Assembly: GCA_009379995.1 (NCBI GenBank)
Contig: WHSR01000040.1
Coordinates: 1-44,229, forward strand
Origin: Streptosporangiales bacterium
GTDB lineage: Bacteria; Actinomycetota; Actinomycetes; Streptosporangiales; WHSR01
Direction: 5' to 3'
DNA: 44,229 nucleotides
In this document: one piece after another, positions 7,792 to 17,013 of the stretch
How positions within the stretch are numbered: position 1 is the stretch's first letter
How the letters are laid out: the number at the start of each line of letters is the position of its first letter
Notes under the pieces: model-generated
The model's input: the letters and a program-made list of their open reading frames with translations, nothing else
Database searches by the model: none
Told to the model about the DNA's origin: nothing
Program-made: the position numbers and the translations under genes

Positions 7792-9111
7792 ATGCCGGGT
7801 CTACAGCTACTCGCGGCGCTGGTACTTCTCGGCGCGAACTTCTTCTTCGTGGCCGTGGAGTTCGCGGTCACCCGCGCCCGGCCGACCGAGGTGGCCGAGC
7901 TGGAGTCGCAGGGCGTCAAGGGCTCGCGCTCGCTGCGGCACGCCGTCGACAACATCGACGCGTACCTGTCGGCCTGCCAGCTCGGCATCACGCTGGCCAG
8001 CATCGGGCTGGGAATCTTCGGGGAACGGGCACTGCGGCACCTGATCGACCCGGCGATCGCTCCGCTCGGCGCGCTGGCGGGGGCGAGCACCTTCGCGATC
8101 TCCTTCGCGCTGGCGTACGGCATCGTGTCGGCGTTCCACGTCGTGCTGGGAGAGCTGGCCCCGAAGAGCCTGGCGATCGCCCGCACCCGACGCAGCGGCC
8201 TGCTGCTCGCGCCGCCGATGCGGCTGTTCTACCTGGCCACCAAGCCGGTGGTGGACGCGCTGAACTGGGCCGGAAACCTGGTGCTGCGCCCGTTCGGCAT
8301 CCCCCCGGCGCGCGAGGCAGGGCACACCCCGCACTCCGAACCCGAGCTGCGCCGACTGCTGGGGCAGAGCGAGCGCGCCGGGATCCTGGACACCGACGAG
8401 CGGCAGTACGCCGAGAACGTCCTCCTCTTCGGCGACCGCCGGGTCCGCGAGATCATGGTCCCGCGGCCCGAGGTCGACCACCTGACCGCCGAGCAGACCG
8501 TGCGCGAGGCCGCGGAGATCCTCGCGCAGACCCGTCACACCAGGCTGCCCCTGGCCGGGCCGAAGGAAGGCCTCGACGCCGCCGACGGTTTCGTGCACAT
8601 CCACGACGTGCTCGCCGCGCTGTACGGGGGCCGGGAAGACGAGGGCGTCCCGGACCTGGCCCGCAAGCTTCCCCGGATTCCCGATTCGATCCTCATCGAT
8701 GAAGCGCTGCGGATGCTCCGCCCGGATGGCCACCGCATCGCCCTGGTCGTCGACGAGTACGGGACTGCCGTGGGGATCCTCACGCTCAGGGACATCCTGG
8801 AAGAGATCGTGGGCGACATCCGGAACGAGTTCGACCACGGGGAGGAGGGCCCGGAGCCGATGCTGGCCGAGGCGCAGGGCGTACGGATACGCGGTGACGC
8901 CCCGGTCTCACAGGTCGCCGACGAGCTGGGAATCGAGCTCGGCGACAGCCAGGAGGCCACGATCGGCGGGTACGTCGTAGGTCGGCTGGGCCGCGTCCCC
9001 GAGATCGGGGAAAAGATCGATCTCGACGGCCTCGAGGTCGAGGTGAACGCGGTCGAGGAGGCCCGGGTAGCCGAGCTGTACGTATGCGGACCACCCCCTA
9101 ACTCCGGCTGA
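7792..9111 (+). CDS. CorC/HlyC-type membrane protein with CNNM and CBS domains
   Basis: 439 residues. An N-terminal CNNM (DUF21) membrane domain of about four helices (residues 1-180; seen in LLAALVLLGANFFFVAVEF and the small-residue stretch around TLASIGLGIFG) is followed by a CBS pair (about 205-330, with REIMVPRPEVD and VVDEYGTAVGILTLRDI) and a C-terminal transporter-associated domain with the YVVGRLGRVPEIGE block. The family is linked to Mg2+/Co2+ efflux and nucleotide sensing at the plasma membrane. No Shine-Dalgarno precedes the ATG; a GGGTAG box about 10-15 bases upstream could start a leaderless message. Its 3' end overlaps the decayed DMT gene on the other strand. Confidence 0.9.
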   Translation: MPGLQLLAALVLLGANFFFVAVEFAVTRARPTEVAELESQGVKGSRSLRHAVDNIDAYLSACQLGITLASIGLGIFGERALRHLIDPAIAPLGALAGASTFAISFALAYGIVSAFHVVLGELAPKSLAIARTRRSGLLLAPPMRLFYLATKPVVDALNWAGNLVLRPFGIPPAREAGHTPHSEPELRRLLGQSERAGILDTDERQYAENVLLFGDRRVREIMVPRPEVDHLTAEQTVREAAEILAQTRHTRLPLAGPKEGLDAADGFVHIHDVLAALYGGREDEGVPDLARKLPRIPDSILIDEALRMLRPDGHRIALVVDEYGTAVGILTLRDILEEIVGDIRNEFDHGEEGPEPMLAEAQGVRIRGDAPVSQVADELGIELGDSQEATIGGYVVGRLGRVPEIGEKIDLDGLEVEVNAVEEARVAELYVCGPPPNSG

Positions 9112-9902
9112 CTCCGGATCCGTCCCCCGGCTCGCCCTCATCGAACTCCGGCTCTTGCTCTTCTCGCCGCCCCGCTCGGCCGTGCACCAGCGGTGAATGG
9201 GAGAGCAGGAACGTACCCACCGCGATCAGTGCCGCGCCGAGGAGCATGCCGGCGAGCCAGGGACCGCCACGAACCTGTTCGGAGAAGATGGCCACACCCC
9301 ACGCCACCGCCACGATTGGGTCGGTCAGGGTGAGGCCGGGTTGGGCCGCGAACAGGCTGCCCCGCCTGGAGCGTGTTCTGCAGCAGGAACACCGATATCG
9401 GCCCGAGCACCAGCACCGCGTAGGTCTGCCAGGCAGTGAGCACCCCGACGATGCCGTGGGCGAAGGCGGCGGTCATGCCGTTGATGAGTGCGGCCGTCAG
9501 GCCGAACATCGTGCCGGTGGCCACTGCCAGGTACGCCGCGCGCTGGCCGTATCGGCGCCGCAAGCCGAGCCACACGAACACGGCGGCGACGGCGAGCGTG
9601 ACCACGATCCCCAATACCCAGGAAAGCGGCGCTACCTTCGTCGGATCGCCGCCGGACGACGCCGCCGAGTACAGGAACAACGCCAGCCCGAGGGCCATCG
9701 CCGCGGCCGACGACCACTCCCGCCGGTGCAGCCGGACGCGGAACACCAGCGAGATGCGTCCGGTGCCCAGCGCGACGGCCTGGAGCAGGAAACCGACGAT
9801 CGCGGCACATACGCCGCCGATCCACACCGGCTGGTGCACCAGATCCAACATCAGCCGCAGCGAGAACGCGCGACCCTCCGGCTCCTGACGGGCGATCTCC
9901 GG
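9098..9902 (-). pseudogene. Decayed DMT-family membrane transporter gene
   Basis: Reads as a multi-TM DMT/EamA-like (NIPA-like) transporter but carries three lesions. (1) A TAG at 9903-9905 cuts the frame before the expected first helix; coding resumes as IARQEPEGR and on into the second segment. (2) Between TGRISLV and FRVRLHRREW about 15-20 expected residues of a transmembrane helix are absent. (3) A one-base expansion in the C run at 9360-9363 shifts the frame after LLQNTLQAG; the rest (SLFAAQPGLTLTD, AVAWGVAIFSEQVRGGPW) continues in another frame to the stop at 9098. The surviving parts are clearly homologous and collinear. Lesion 3 alone could be a sequence error, but lesions 1 and 2 could not. 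Confidence 0.75.
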
Positions 9903-9914
9903 CTAGGCGGGCAT

Positions 9915-9930
9915 CCGGGTACGTACCCGG
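9915..9930. promoter_or_regulatory. 16-bp perfect palindrome upstream of the monooxygenase
   Basis: CCGGGTACGTACCCGG is a perfect palindrome about 120 bases before the monooxygenase start. It looks like a dimeric regulator operator. No regulator gene is adjacent, so the binding protein is unknown. Confidence 0.4.
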
Positions 9931-10048
9931 TATGCCGGGCCGCCGGGTTCGGCCTATCCTCCGGATACTCTGGCCGTCCAGAACGTGGTTCTGGTGTCAT
10001 AGGGGCGTACCGCCGTAGGGACGTAGACAGCTGTGGCCGGGAGGAGCG

Positions 10049-11509
10049 GTGGCTGGCCCGTTGAGCGTCGCGATCATCGGTTGTGGCTTCGGCGGCATCG
10101 GCATGGGCGTGCAGCTCATCAAGGCGGGGATCGACGACTTCGTGATCCTCGAGAAGGCCGACGACGTCGGCGGCACCTGGCGGGACAACACCTATCCCGG
10201 CGCCGCCTGTGACATCCCCTCTCACCTGTACTCGTTCTCGTTCGAGAAGAAGACCGACTGGTCCCGCAAGTACCCGTCGCAGCAGGAGATCCTCGACTAC
10301 CTGCGGGACTGCGCCCGCAAGCACGGCCTGCTGGGGCACATCCGGTTCGGCGTCGAGGTCACCGAGGCGCGGTTCGACGAGGCGGACGCGACCTGGCGGG
10401 TCCGCACCGCTACCGGCGAGGAGATCGCCGCCCGGGTACTGGTATCGGCGTGTGGGCAGCTCAACCGGCCCACCCTTCCCGACCTGCTCGGCCTGGCGGA
10501 CTTCGCGGGCCATGCCTTCCACTCCGCCCGCTGGGACCACGGCTATGACCTGACCGGCAAGCGGGTGGCAGTGGTCGGTACCGGAGCCAGCGCGGTCCAG
10601 TTCATCCCGCCGGTCGCCGAACAGGCCGAGCGGCTGTACGTGTTCCAGCGTTCGGCACCGTACGTGGTGGACAAGCCGGACCGCCCGTACGCCGACTGGG
10701 AGAGGGCCCTGCTGCGGCGCGTTCCGCCGCTGTACACGCTGAGCCGGGTGTGGCAGTACCTCTACTACGAGATGCGGGTGCTCGGCTTCGTCAAGTACAC
10801 GAGGCTGATGGACCTGCTGGCCAACCGTTTCCGGCGCAACCTCGTCGGCCAGGTGGGCGACACGGGGCTGCAACAGGTGCTGACCCCGGACTATCCGATG
10901 GGCTGCAAGCGCATCCTGCTGTCCAACGACTACTATCCGGCCGTCCGCCGGGACAACGTCGAGATGGTCACCGAGCCGATCGAGGCGGTGGAGCCGGAAC
11001 AGATCGTCACCGCCGACGACCGGCGGCGGCCGGTGGAGGCGATCATCTTCGGCACCGGGTTCCAGTCCACCGACTTCCTCGCGCCGATGCGGGTCGTCGG
11101 GACGGGCGGTCGCGAGCTGAGCGAGGTCTGGCAGGACGGCGCCGAGGCCTACCTCGGCATCACCGTGTCCGGGTTCCCCAACCTTTTCTTGCTCTACGGC
11201 CCCAACACCAACCTCGGGCACAACTCGATCATCTACATGCTGGAGTCCCAGTTCCGGTACGTCCTGCGGTGCATCCGGGAGCTGCGCCGGAACGGCCTCG
11301 CCTACCTGGACGTACGCCCCGACGTCCAGAACGAGTTCAACGCGAGGCTGCAGGAGCGCCTGCGCGCCAGCGTCTGGGACAAGGGCTGTACGAGCTGGTA
11401 CAAGACCGCGTCCGGCAGGAACACCAACAACTGGCCGAGCTACACGTTCGCCTACCGCCGGGCGACGCGGCGGCCACGCCTGGCCGACTACCACGTCAGC
11501 CAGGCGTAA
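10049..11509 (+). CDS. Flavin-containing monooxygenase (Baeyer-Villiger type)
   Basis: 486 residues. Two dinucleotide-binding motifs flank the Baeyer-Villiger fingerprint: FAD site IIGCGFGGIG (residues 8-17), fingerprint FAGHAFHSARWDH (about 152-164), and NADPH site VVGTGASAVQ (about 174-183). The FAD-contact region EKADDVGGTWRDNTYPGAACD is present in full. The family inserts oxygen into ketones or oxygenates N/S atoms using NADPH and O2. Length is a little short of cyclohexanone monooxygenase and typical for the broader class. GTG start with GGAGGAG upstream. It is monocistronic and bounded at its 3' end by the palindrome at 11525. Substrate unknown. Confidence 0.9.
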   Translation: MAGPLSVAIIGCGFGGIGMGVQLIKAGIDDFVILEKADDVGGTWRDNTYPGAACDIPSHLYSFSFEKKTDWSRKYPSQQEILDYLRDCARKHGLLGHIRFGVEVTEARFDEADATWRVRTATGEEIAARVLVSACGQLNRPTLPDLLGLADFAGHAFHSARWDHGYDLTGKRVAVVGTGASAVQFIPPVAEQAERLYVFQRSAPYVVDKPDRPYADWERALLRRVPPLYTLSRVWQYLYYEMRVLGFVKYTRLMDLLANRFRRNLVGQVGDTGLQQVLTPDYPMGCKRILLSNDYYPAVRRDNVEMVTEPIEAVEPEQIVTADDRRRPVEAIIFGTGFQSTDFLAPMRVVGTGGRELSEVWQDGAEAYLGITVSGFPNLFLLYGPNTNLGHNSIIYMLESQFRYVLRCIRELRRNGLAYLDVRPDVQNEFNARLQERLRASVWDKGCTSWYKTASGRNTNNWPSYTFAYRRATRRPRLADYHVSQA

Positions 11510-11524
11510 CTGCTCCGACCCTTC

Positions 11525-11588
11525 CTTGGCCGTGATCTTGCAGAAATTTCAAGACCGGTCTTGAAATTTCTGCAAGATCACGGCCAAG
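11525..11588. repeat. Long perfect palindrome, copy 1 of an interspersed family
   Basis: A 64-bp perfect inverted repeat centred between 11556 and 11557. The outer arm begins CTTGGCCGTGATCTTGCAG. The same outer arms recur at 26254 and 35926 with different centres. It sits between two convergent genes, so a bidirectional terminator role is reasonable, although no T tract follows. Confidence 0.85.
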
Positions 11589-11598
11589 AGCGGGTGGC

Positions 11599-11997
11599 CT
11601 AGGCGGTCACCAGCGTGCGGATGTCCTCGGGCAGCGACTGGGCGACCTTCTCGGTCAGCGAGCCGCTCGTCGCCTCGTCGACCAGTGCGAACACCGCCCT
11701 GGCCCAGTGTGCGGCCTCGGGAAAGTCCACGCCACCGCCGGCACGTTCGGCGATCCGGGTGACGAACTCGTTCCGGCCGAAACGCTCACCCAGTTCGGGC
11801 TCGTCCGGGGCATGTGTCACCCGCCGCAGGTGCTCGCCGACCTCGATCGGCAACTGAGCCGCCAGGTTCTCGGCGAGCCCGCCGGGGATACGCTCGGCCA
11901 GCGTCTCCAGAGTCGCCCGGGTGGCGCGCTCGGCGTCGCCGCGCGAACTCAGCCGGGCCTGTTGCTGTACCTGTCCAATGAATTCGTCATGCCGCAT
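11599..11997 (-). CDS. DUF2267-domain protein
   Basis: 132 residues of the DUF2267 family: MRHDEFIGQVQ at the N terminus, TLETLAERIPGGLAENLAAQ around residues 29-48, the conserved FVTRIAERAG block near 78, then a helical C terminus. Function unknown; the family is common in stress-related loci. ATG at 11997 with a GAGGGA site. A stress-sigma-like box lies about 55 bases upstream. It is convergent with the monooxygenase across the palindrome. Confidence 0.85.
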   Translation of the reverse strand: MRHDEFIGQVQQQARLSSRGDAERATRATLETLAERIPGGLAENLAAQLPIEVGEHLRRVTHAPDEPELGERFGRNEFVTRIAERAGGGVDFPEAAHWARAVFALVDEATSGSLTEKVAQSLPEDIRTLVTA

Positions 11998-12052
11998 GAC
12001 TATCCCTCGTTGCGGTAAGAGCCTTCGACTTCGTTTCCCCCTGTTCTCTCGG

Positions 12053-12077
12053 CTACCCACCGCTGCCCGGCCTATCC
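12053..12077 (-). promoter_or_regulatory. Candidate stress-sigma promoter for the DUF2267 gene
   Basis: Minus strand GGAT, 15 bases, GGGTAG: the same arrangement and spacing as the box before the DUF2795 gene, located 55 bases upstream of the DUF2267 start. The repeat of the pattern at a functionally similar gene raises the weight of a weak motif. Confidence 0.4.
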
Positions 12078-12147
12078 ACCCGCGCTTCGGGTAAGGCATA
12101 GATGACCAAGCCCGGCGGCCGCAGCGACACACGGAGGAGGTGAGAAG

Positions 12148-13130
12148 GTGAAGATCGGTTACTTTCTGTCCTGCGAGGAGTCCGCCCCCCAGGATCTGCT
12201 GCACCAGGCCCGGTTGGCCGAGGACGCCGGGTTCGAGGCGCTGTGGATCTCCGACCACTTCCACCCGTGGAACGCCGAGCAGGGCAACAGCCCCTTCGTC
12301 TGGTCGGTGATCGGCGCCCTCTCCCAGGTCACCGGCCTTCCGATCACCGTCGCCGTGACCTGCCCGATCATGCGGATCCACCCGGCGATCATCGCGCAAG
12401 CGGTCTCCACGTGCTCCGTCATGCTGAACGGCCGCCTTGTGCTCGGCGTCGGCAGCGGGGAGGCGGTCAACGAGCTGGTCCTCGGCGGCCGGTGGCCGGC
12501 TGCCGCGGTACGACTGGAGATGTTGGAGGAGGCCGTCGGCCTCATCCGGACCCTCCAGGAGGGCCGCACCACCACCCACCGCGGCACCCACTACACGGTG
12601 GAAGCGGCCAAGATCTGGAATCTGCCGGACGGCCCACGCCTATCTACGTCTCCGGGTTCGGACCGAAGTCGATACGGCTGGCCGGCCGGATCGGCGACGG
12701 CTACATCTGCGTCGAACCGAACGCCGACCTCGTACGGATGTTCCGGGAGTCCGGCGGCGGGGACAAGCCGGTGCAGGGCGGGCTCAAGGTCTGCTGGGCG
12801 AGGAGCGAAGAGGCCGGCGTGCAGACCGTGCACCGACTGTGGCCGAACGAACAGCTGCCCGGCGAACTCGGGCAGATCCTGCCGACCCCCCGGCATCTCG
12901 AGCAGGCCAGCACGCTGGTCACACCCCAGATGGTCGCGGAGGCGGTGCCCTGCGGCCCCGACCTCGATCGGCACGTCCAGGCGATCCTGGACTACGCCGC
13001 GGCCGGCTTCGACGAGGTGTACGTGCAGCAGATAGGCCCCGAGCAGGAGGCGTTCTTCGACGTCTACACGCGCGAGGTGTTGCCGAAGGCCAGGCAGCAG
13101 GTCGCCGACGCGCGCCAACATAGCTTCTAA
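12148..13130 (+). pseudogene. F420-dependent LLM-class oxidoreductase (FGD-like), single-base frameshift
   Basis: Joined reading gives about 327 residues of the luciferase-like F420 family that includes F420-dependent glucose-6-phosphate dehydrogenase. The N-terminal part (MKIGYFLSCEES, then SDHFHPW with the active-site His region, then MLNGRLVLGVGSGEAVNE) runs in one frame to LPDGP. The expected TPIYVSGFGPKSIRLAGRIG then continues one frame over to the stop at 13130. One base is missing in the C run at 12633-12635: four Cs would restore the family sequence. Both halves are well conserved, so this is either a very recent mutation or a sequence error. GTG start with GGAGGAGG upstream. Confidence 0.8.
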
Positions 13131-13256
13131 CGACGCGCCAAATCTCGATGAATTCCGCACCAGGGACCTTCTGGGCGCGATGCTGGATTACGTAGCGTTG
13201 TTCCTGGTCGCGACGCCGTGGGGCGGGCGCGCCGTCAGAAGCTCGGAGGTCCTCCC

Positions 13257-15068
13257 GTGCCCACAGCGCCCAGAGGCCTGCCGCGCCGCTCGGTGCTCGT
13301 CGGGATGGCCGGCGCCGTCGGCGGGCTTGGTCTCCCTATCCGCGACCCCGCCCGCGACCCCGCCGCGACCCGCCCATCGGCGTCCGCCCTGGACCCGATC
13401 ACCATGGCGATGCACCTCCACGGCAGCTTCAGCGAGGGCGCCGGGAGCATGGAGGCTCACCTGTCCGAGGCCCGCCGGCTGGGCGTGGACGTCCTGTGGT
13501 GGACAGACCACGACTTCCGGGTGGCCGCGCACGGGTACCGGAAGGCGGTCCGCTTCGACGGCCCGGAGGAGTACGAGGGCTCGCTGTGGTGGCGCTGGGA
13601 GGAGCGCCGCGGCGGCCCGCTGGGCCCGGCGAAGGGGACCTTCGTCGACGATCCGCACTCACCCGACGAGCCGGGCCGGGCGCTGCGCCTGTCGGCCAAG
13701 GGGACCGCGGAGGACTGGGGCGAGCTGACGTTCCTCGGCAGCGCGTGGAACCGCACCTACACCACCTCCGTGGCCGACACCTCGCTGGAGCTCGACGTGC
13801 TGGTCGAGAGCGTCGGGACGAACGCCGAGTTCCTGACCGAGCTCGTACTCTCCCACCACCCCGCGGCCGCGGATCGGCCCGCTGGCCAGTACCGGCTGCG
13901 GTACGTACTGAACGGCGCCGCCTCCCGGAGCCGCCGAGCCGAGGGACTCCTCGGCGTTGTCGAGCTGCCGGCGCCGCGGGGCCGCTGGCATCGCCTCACC
14001 CTGCCCCTCGTCGAGGACCTGCGGGCGCTGTGGCCCGACATGGTGGCCGAGGACAACGCGCTGACGGAGGTACGCCTCGCCGTACGGGCCCGGCGCGGCG
14101 CCACCGCTCGCGCCGTCGCGGACCGGCTGCGGTTCCGCCGCGGCGGGCGCGACGGCGACGGCGGCCTCGCCCTCCACCGGGAGACCATCCGCCGGCTCGC
14201 CGAGCGTTTCCCGGACCAGCGCCAGTGCGAGAGCCTCGAGGTGTCACTGGTACGCCATCTCAACTGGTTCGGCGAGACGGTGACGATGCCCGACTTCGAC
14301 GGCCCGCCGGTCAAGGACAACTCGGTGGCGGCCGCCGCGGAGATGGTGCGGCTCATCCACCGCAACGGCGGCCTGGCCAGCTACAACCACCCGCTGCCCG
14401 GCGGCGCCGACGCCGGGGGGCGGCTCGGCCGGCACCTCGTGGAGACACGGGCACTGGGCTGCGAGATCGTCGAGATCGGGTGCGGGCAGAACCTGGGATC
14501 GCTGCTGCAGGCCTTCGACATCTCCGCCCGCAACGCGGTCTTCTTCACCGCGACCGGCGTCACCGACGACCACAGCGGGCTCGACTGGTTGCGCCAGGAC
14601 GCGAACTACCTCACCGGCGTGTGGGCCCGCTCGGCCCGCATCCCCGACCTGCTCGACGCGCTTCGGGCCGGCCGCGCCTGGTTCGTGGACCCGCTGGGCT
14701 GGCGCGGTGAGCTGGACCTGTCCGTAGGCGACCGCGAGGGCGCCATGGGTGGGGTTCTCGTCGCCTCCGCCCGCACCCAGCAGGTACGGATCGTGGCGAC
14801 CGACCTGCCCAGGGACGGGGTCTTGGAGATCGTGTCCGGCCCGGTGGACCTTGGCGGGCCATCGGCGGCGACCGAGACCCGCACCGTGCCCGCCGGCAAG
14901 GTACGCGGGGGCGGGTACGACCTGCGTGTCCAGCCCGGCGCGGGCAGGTACCTGCGGGTCCAGGTGCGCGACGCCTCCGGCGAGATCGTCGGCGTCGGCA
15001 ACCCGGTCTGGCTGCTGCGGGAGGAACCTCCGGCGGGCGTCCCCTCCGAGCGGCTGCTACTTGGCTGA
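13257..15068 (+). CDS. TAT-exported PHP-domain metallophosphoesterase-like protein
   Basis: About 603 residues. A twin-arginine signal (LPRRSVLVGMAGAVGGLGLP, Arg10-Arg11) predicts folded export. A PHP-type metal site follows: HLHGSFSEG (His53, His55), TDHDF (84-88), and later SYNHP and GVTDDHSG. A beta-rich insert of about 250 residues (WWRWEERRGG to about RFRRGG) separates the first and later metal motifs and may be a carbohydrate-binding-like module. The GTG at 13257 is preferred because GGAGGT lies 6 bases upstream and it places the RR motif at the usual distance; a longer GTG form starts at 13218. The stop overlaps the convergent dehydratase by 12 bases. Substrate unknown; phosphoesterase activity is inferred from the domain. 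Confidence 0.8.
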   Translation: MPTAPRGLPRRSVLVGMAGAVGGLGLPIRDPARDPAATRPSASALDPITMAMHLHGSFSEGAGSMEAHLSEARRLGVDVLWWTDHDFRVAAHGYRKAVRFDGPEEYEGSLWWRWEERRGGPLGPAKGTFVDDPHSPDEPGRALRLSAKGTAEDWGELTFLGSAWNRTYTTSVADTSLELDVLVESVGTNAEFLTELVLSHHPAAADRPAGQYRLRYVLNGAASRSRRAEGLLGVVELPAPRGRWHRLTLPLVEDLRALWPDMVAEDNALTEVRLAVRARRGATARAVADRLRFRRGGRDGDGGLALHRETIRRLAERFPDQRQCESLEVSLVRHLNWFGETVTMPDFDGPPVKDNSVAAAAEMVRLIHRNGGLASYNHPLPGGADAGGRLGRHLVETRALGCEIVEIGCGQNLGSLLQAFDISARNAVFFTATGVTDDHSGLDWLRQDANYLTGVWARSARIPDLLDALRAGRAWFVDPLGWRGELDLSVGDREGAMGGVLVASARTQQVRIVATDLPRDGVLEIVSGPVDLGGPSAATETRTVPAGKVRGGGYDLRVQPGAGRYLRVQVRDASGEIVGVGNPVWLLREEPPAGVPSERLLLG

Positions 15069-15974
15069 CCCGGATAACCCGGTGACCGTCGCTGGGTCGG
15101 TGTTGGCGCCGCAGACCACCACACCGACCCGTTCGTCCGGATGCGGCTTGTACGCGCCGCACAGCAGCGCGGCCAGCGCGGCGGCCCCGCCGGGCTCGGC
15201 CACGACGCGGAACTCCGCCCACAGCATCCGCTGCGCCGAGACGATGGCCTCGTCGGGTACGAGGGTGCTGCGGATGCCGGTACGGGTGGCGACAGCGAAA
15301 CAGATCCGTCCGACACGGCGAGCACCGAGGGAGTCGGCGGCCACCCCGCCGACCGCCACGTCCACCGGCTCGACCGCAACGACCCCGCATCGGCGGCCCT
15401 CCAGGGCGGCGGCGATGCCGGCGACAAGCCCGCCGCCGCCGGCCGCGACCAGCACCGTGTCGAGGCCCGGTATTTGCTCCGCCAGCTCGCACGCCAGCGT
15501 GCCCTGCCCGGCAACGACCTCCGGCTGGTCGTAGGCGTGCACGACCAGGGCACCTGTCTCGGCGGCCCGCTCGGCGCTGGCGTCCAGGGCCTCGGCGTAG
15601 AACGCCCCGGTGACCGTCACCTCGGCGCCCAGGGTGCGCAGCCGCTCCACCTTCAACCTGGGCGACGACTCCGGGACGAAGATCTCGGCACGGTGCCCCA
15701 GCTCGCGCGCCGCGTGTGCGACGGCGAGGCCCGCGTTGCCGCCCGACGCCGCGATCACCCCTACCTCGGGCACGCTCGCGGCGAGCATCCGGTTGAAGAT
15801 ACCTCGGGGCTTGAAGCTCCCGGTGTGCTGGAGCAACTCCAGCTTCAAGAAGGTCGGCCAGCCGAACCGCCTGTCCTCCACCTCCAGGACCGGGGTACGG
15901 CGTACCCGGCCGGCGATACGGTCGGCGGCCCGCTCGACGTCTGTTCTGTCGATCACCCTTCCATCATCGGACAT
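15057..15974 (-). CDS. PLP-dependent threonine/serine dehydratase-like enzyme
   Basis: 305 residues of fold-type II PLP enzymes. The cofactor lysine is Lys55 in GSFKPRG, the phosphate-cradle Asn motif is SGGNAGLAVA and the glycine loop is AAGGGGLVAG. Family members deaminate threonine or serine to 2-oxo acids and ammonia. There is no ACT regulatory domain, so it resembles the catabolic or broad-specificity type rather than biosynthetic IlvA. ATG at 15974 has only a weak site. It is divergent from the MBL gene (52 bases apart) and overlaps the PHP gene's 3' end by 12 bases. Racemase activity is an alternative. Confidence 0.85.
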   Translation of the reverse strand: MSDDGRVIDRTDVERAADRIAGRVRRTPVLEVEDRRFGWPTFLKLELLQHTGSFKPRGIFNRMLAASVPEVGVIAASGGNAGLAVAHAARELGHRAEIFVPESSPRLKVERLRTLGAEVTVTGAFYAEALDASAERAAETGALVVHAYDQPEVVAGQGTLACELAEQIPGLDTVLVAAGGGGLVAGIAAALEGRRCGVVAVEPVDVAVGGVAADSLGARRVGRICFAVATRTGIRSTLVPDEAIVSAQRMLWAEFRVVAEPGGAAALAALLCGAYKPHPDERVGVVVCGANTDPATVTGLSGSAK

Positions 15975-16026
15975 CACCGGCGTCCAATAGTTGGTGGACC
16001 ATCCGCGAGCCCGAGAGGGGTACCCC

Positions 16027-16980
16027 ATGACGGAGCAGGTCGATCGGGAACGGCGGACAATGCCCGACCCGGAGCTGCACGAGGTGGCCTCGGGCGTCTT
16101 CGCCTACGTCCAGCCGGACGGCAGCTGGATGCTCAACAACACCGGATTCCTGCTCGCCGGAGAGGCCGGTCACCTGCTCGTCGACACCACCTCCACCGAG
16201 GCCCGCAACCGAGCCCTGTTGTCCCGGATCCGCGAGGTCGCCGGAGACGATCCGCCGCGCGCACTCGTCAACACCCACCACCACGGCGACCACACCTACG
16301 GCAACTGGCTGCTGCCGGCCCGCACGCCGATCTTCGGACACGTCCACTGCCGGGAGGACGTACTGGAGGCGGGCCTCGTCGCGGCCCAGGTCTTCACCGG
16401 TCCGGACTACGGACACCAGGAGGTGCGCCCACCGGACACGACGTTCGACTCGCGGATGACGCTGTACCTGGGCGAGCGGCGCGTCGACCTCATCCACGTC
16501 GGGCCCGCCCACACCCGCAGCGACGTGTTGGTGTGGCTGCCGGAGGAGCGGGTGGTGTTCTGTGGGGATCTCGTCTTCAACGGCGGCCAGCCGTTCCTGC
16601 TCGAGGGAAGCGTCGCGTCCTTCCCGCGGGCCCTCCGGGCGATGCGCGACCTCGACGCGAAGGTGCTCGTACCCGGCCACGGGCCGGTCTGCTCCGGCGA
16701 CGACGTGGCGCGGGTGCTCGACGACATGGCCGACTACGTGGCGTTCGTCGAACGGCTCGGCCGGGACGGCCACGCCGCCGGTCGTACCCCGCTGGAGGCG
16801 GCGCGGGCGGCCGAGCTGGGCCGGTTCGCCTCCTGGCAGGAGGGCGAGCGGCTGGTCGGCAACCTGTACCGCGCCTACCACGAGCTTGCGGGCAACCCCG
16901 TCGGTTCGAAGATCCCGCTCGTCGCCGCCATCGAGGACATGGTCGCGCTGCACGGCGGCCCGATCCCGTGCTTCGCGTAA
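16027..16980 (+). CDS. MBL-fold metallohydrolase
   Basis: 317 residues. The zinc motif HxHxDH is HHHGDH at residues 84-89, followed by GPAHTRSD, FCGDLVF and PGHGPVCSG, giving the remaining ligands. The overall layout resembles quinoprotein-relay or alkylsulfatase-like MBL proteins and other hydrolases acting on small esters. GAGGGG precedes the ATG at 16027. It is followed 33 bases later by the FAH-family gene in the same direction, suggesting a two-gene catabolic unit that opens and cleaves a cyclic or ester substrate; this is inference. Confidence 0.85.
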   Translation: MTEQVDRERRTMPDPELHEVASGVFAYVQPDGSWMLNNTGFLLAGEAGHLLVDTTSTEARNRALLSRIREVAGDDPPRALVNTHHHGDHTYGNWLLPARTPIFGHVHCREDVLEAGLVAAQVFTGPDYGHQEVRPPDTTFDSRMTLYLGERRVDLIHVGPAHTRSDVLVWLPEERVVFCGDLVFNGGQPFLLEGSVASFPRALRAMRDLDAKVLVPGHGPVCSGDDVARVLDDMADYVAFVERLGRDGHAAGRTPLEAARAAELGRFASWQEGERLVGNLYRAYHELAGNPVGSKIPLVAAIEDMVALHGGPIPCFA

Positions 16981-17013
16981 CGACATCGACCACTAGGAAG
17001 GGGAACTGACCAG

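Noticed and set aside
11525..11588. Classical intrinsic terminator or phage attachment site
   Set aside because: No T tract follows the stem, no integrase is nearby, and the same arms recur at several loci. Termination is possible but not of the classical form.
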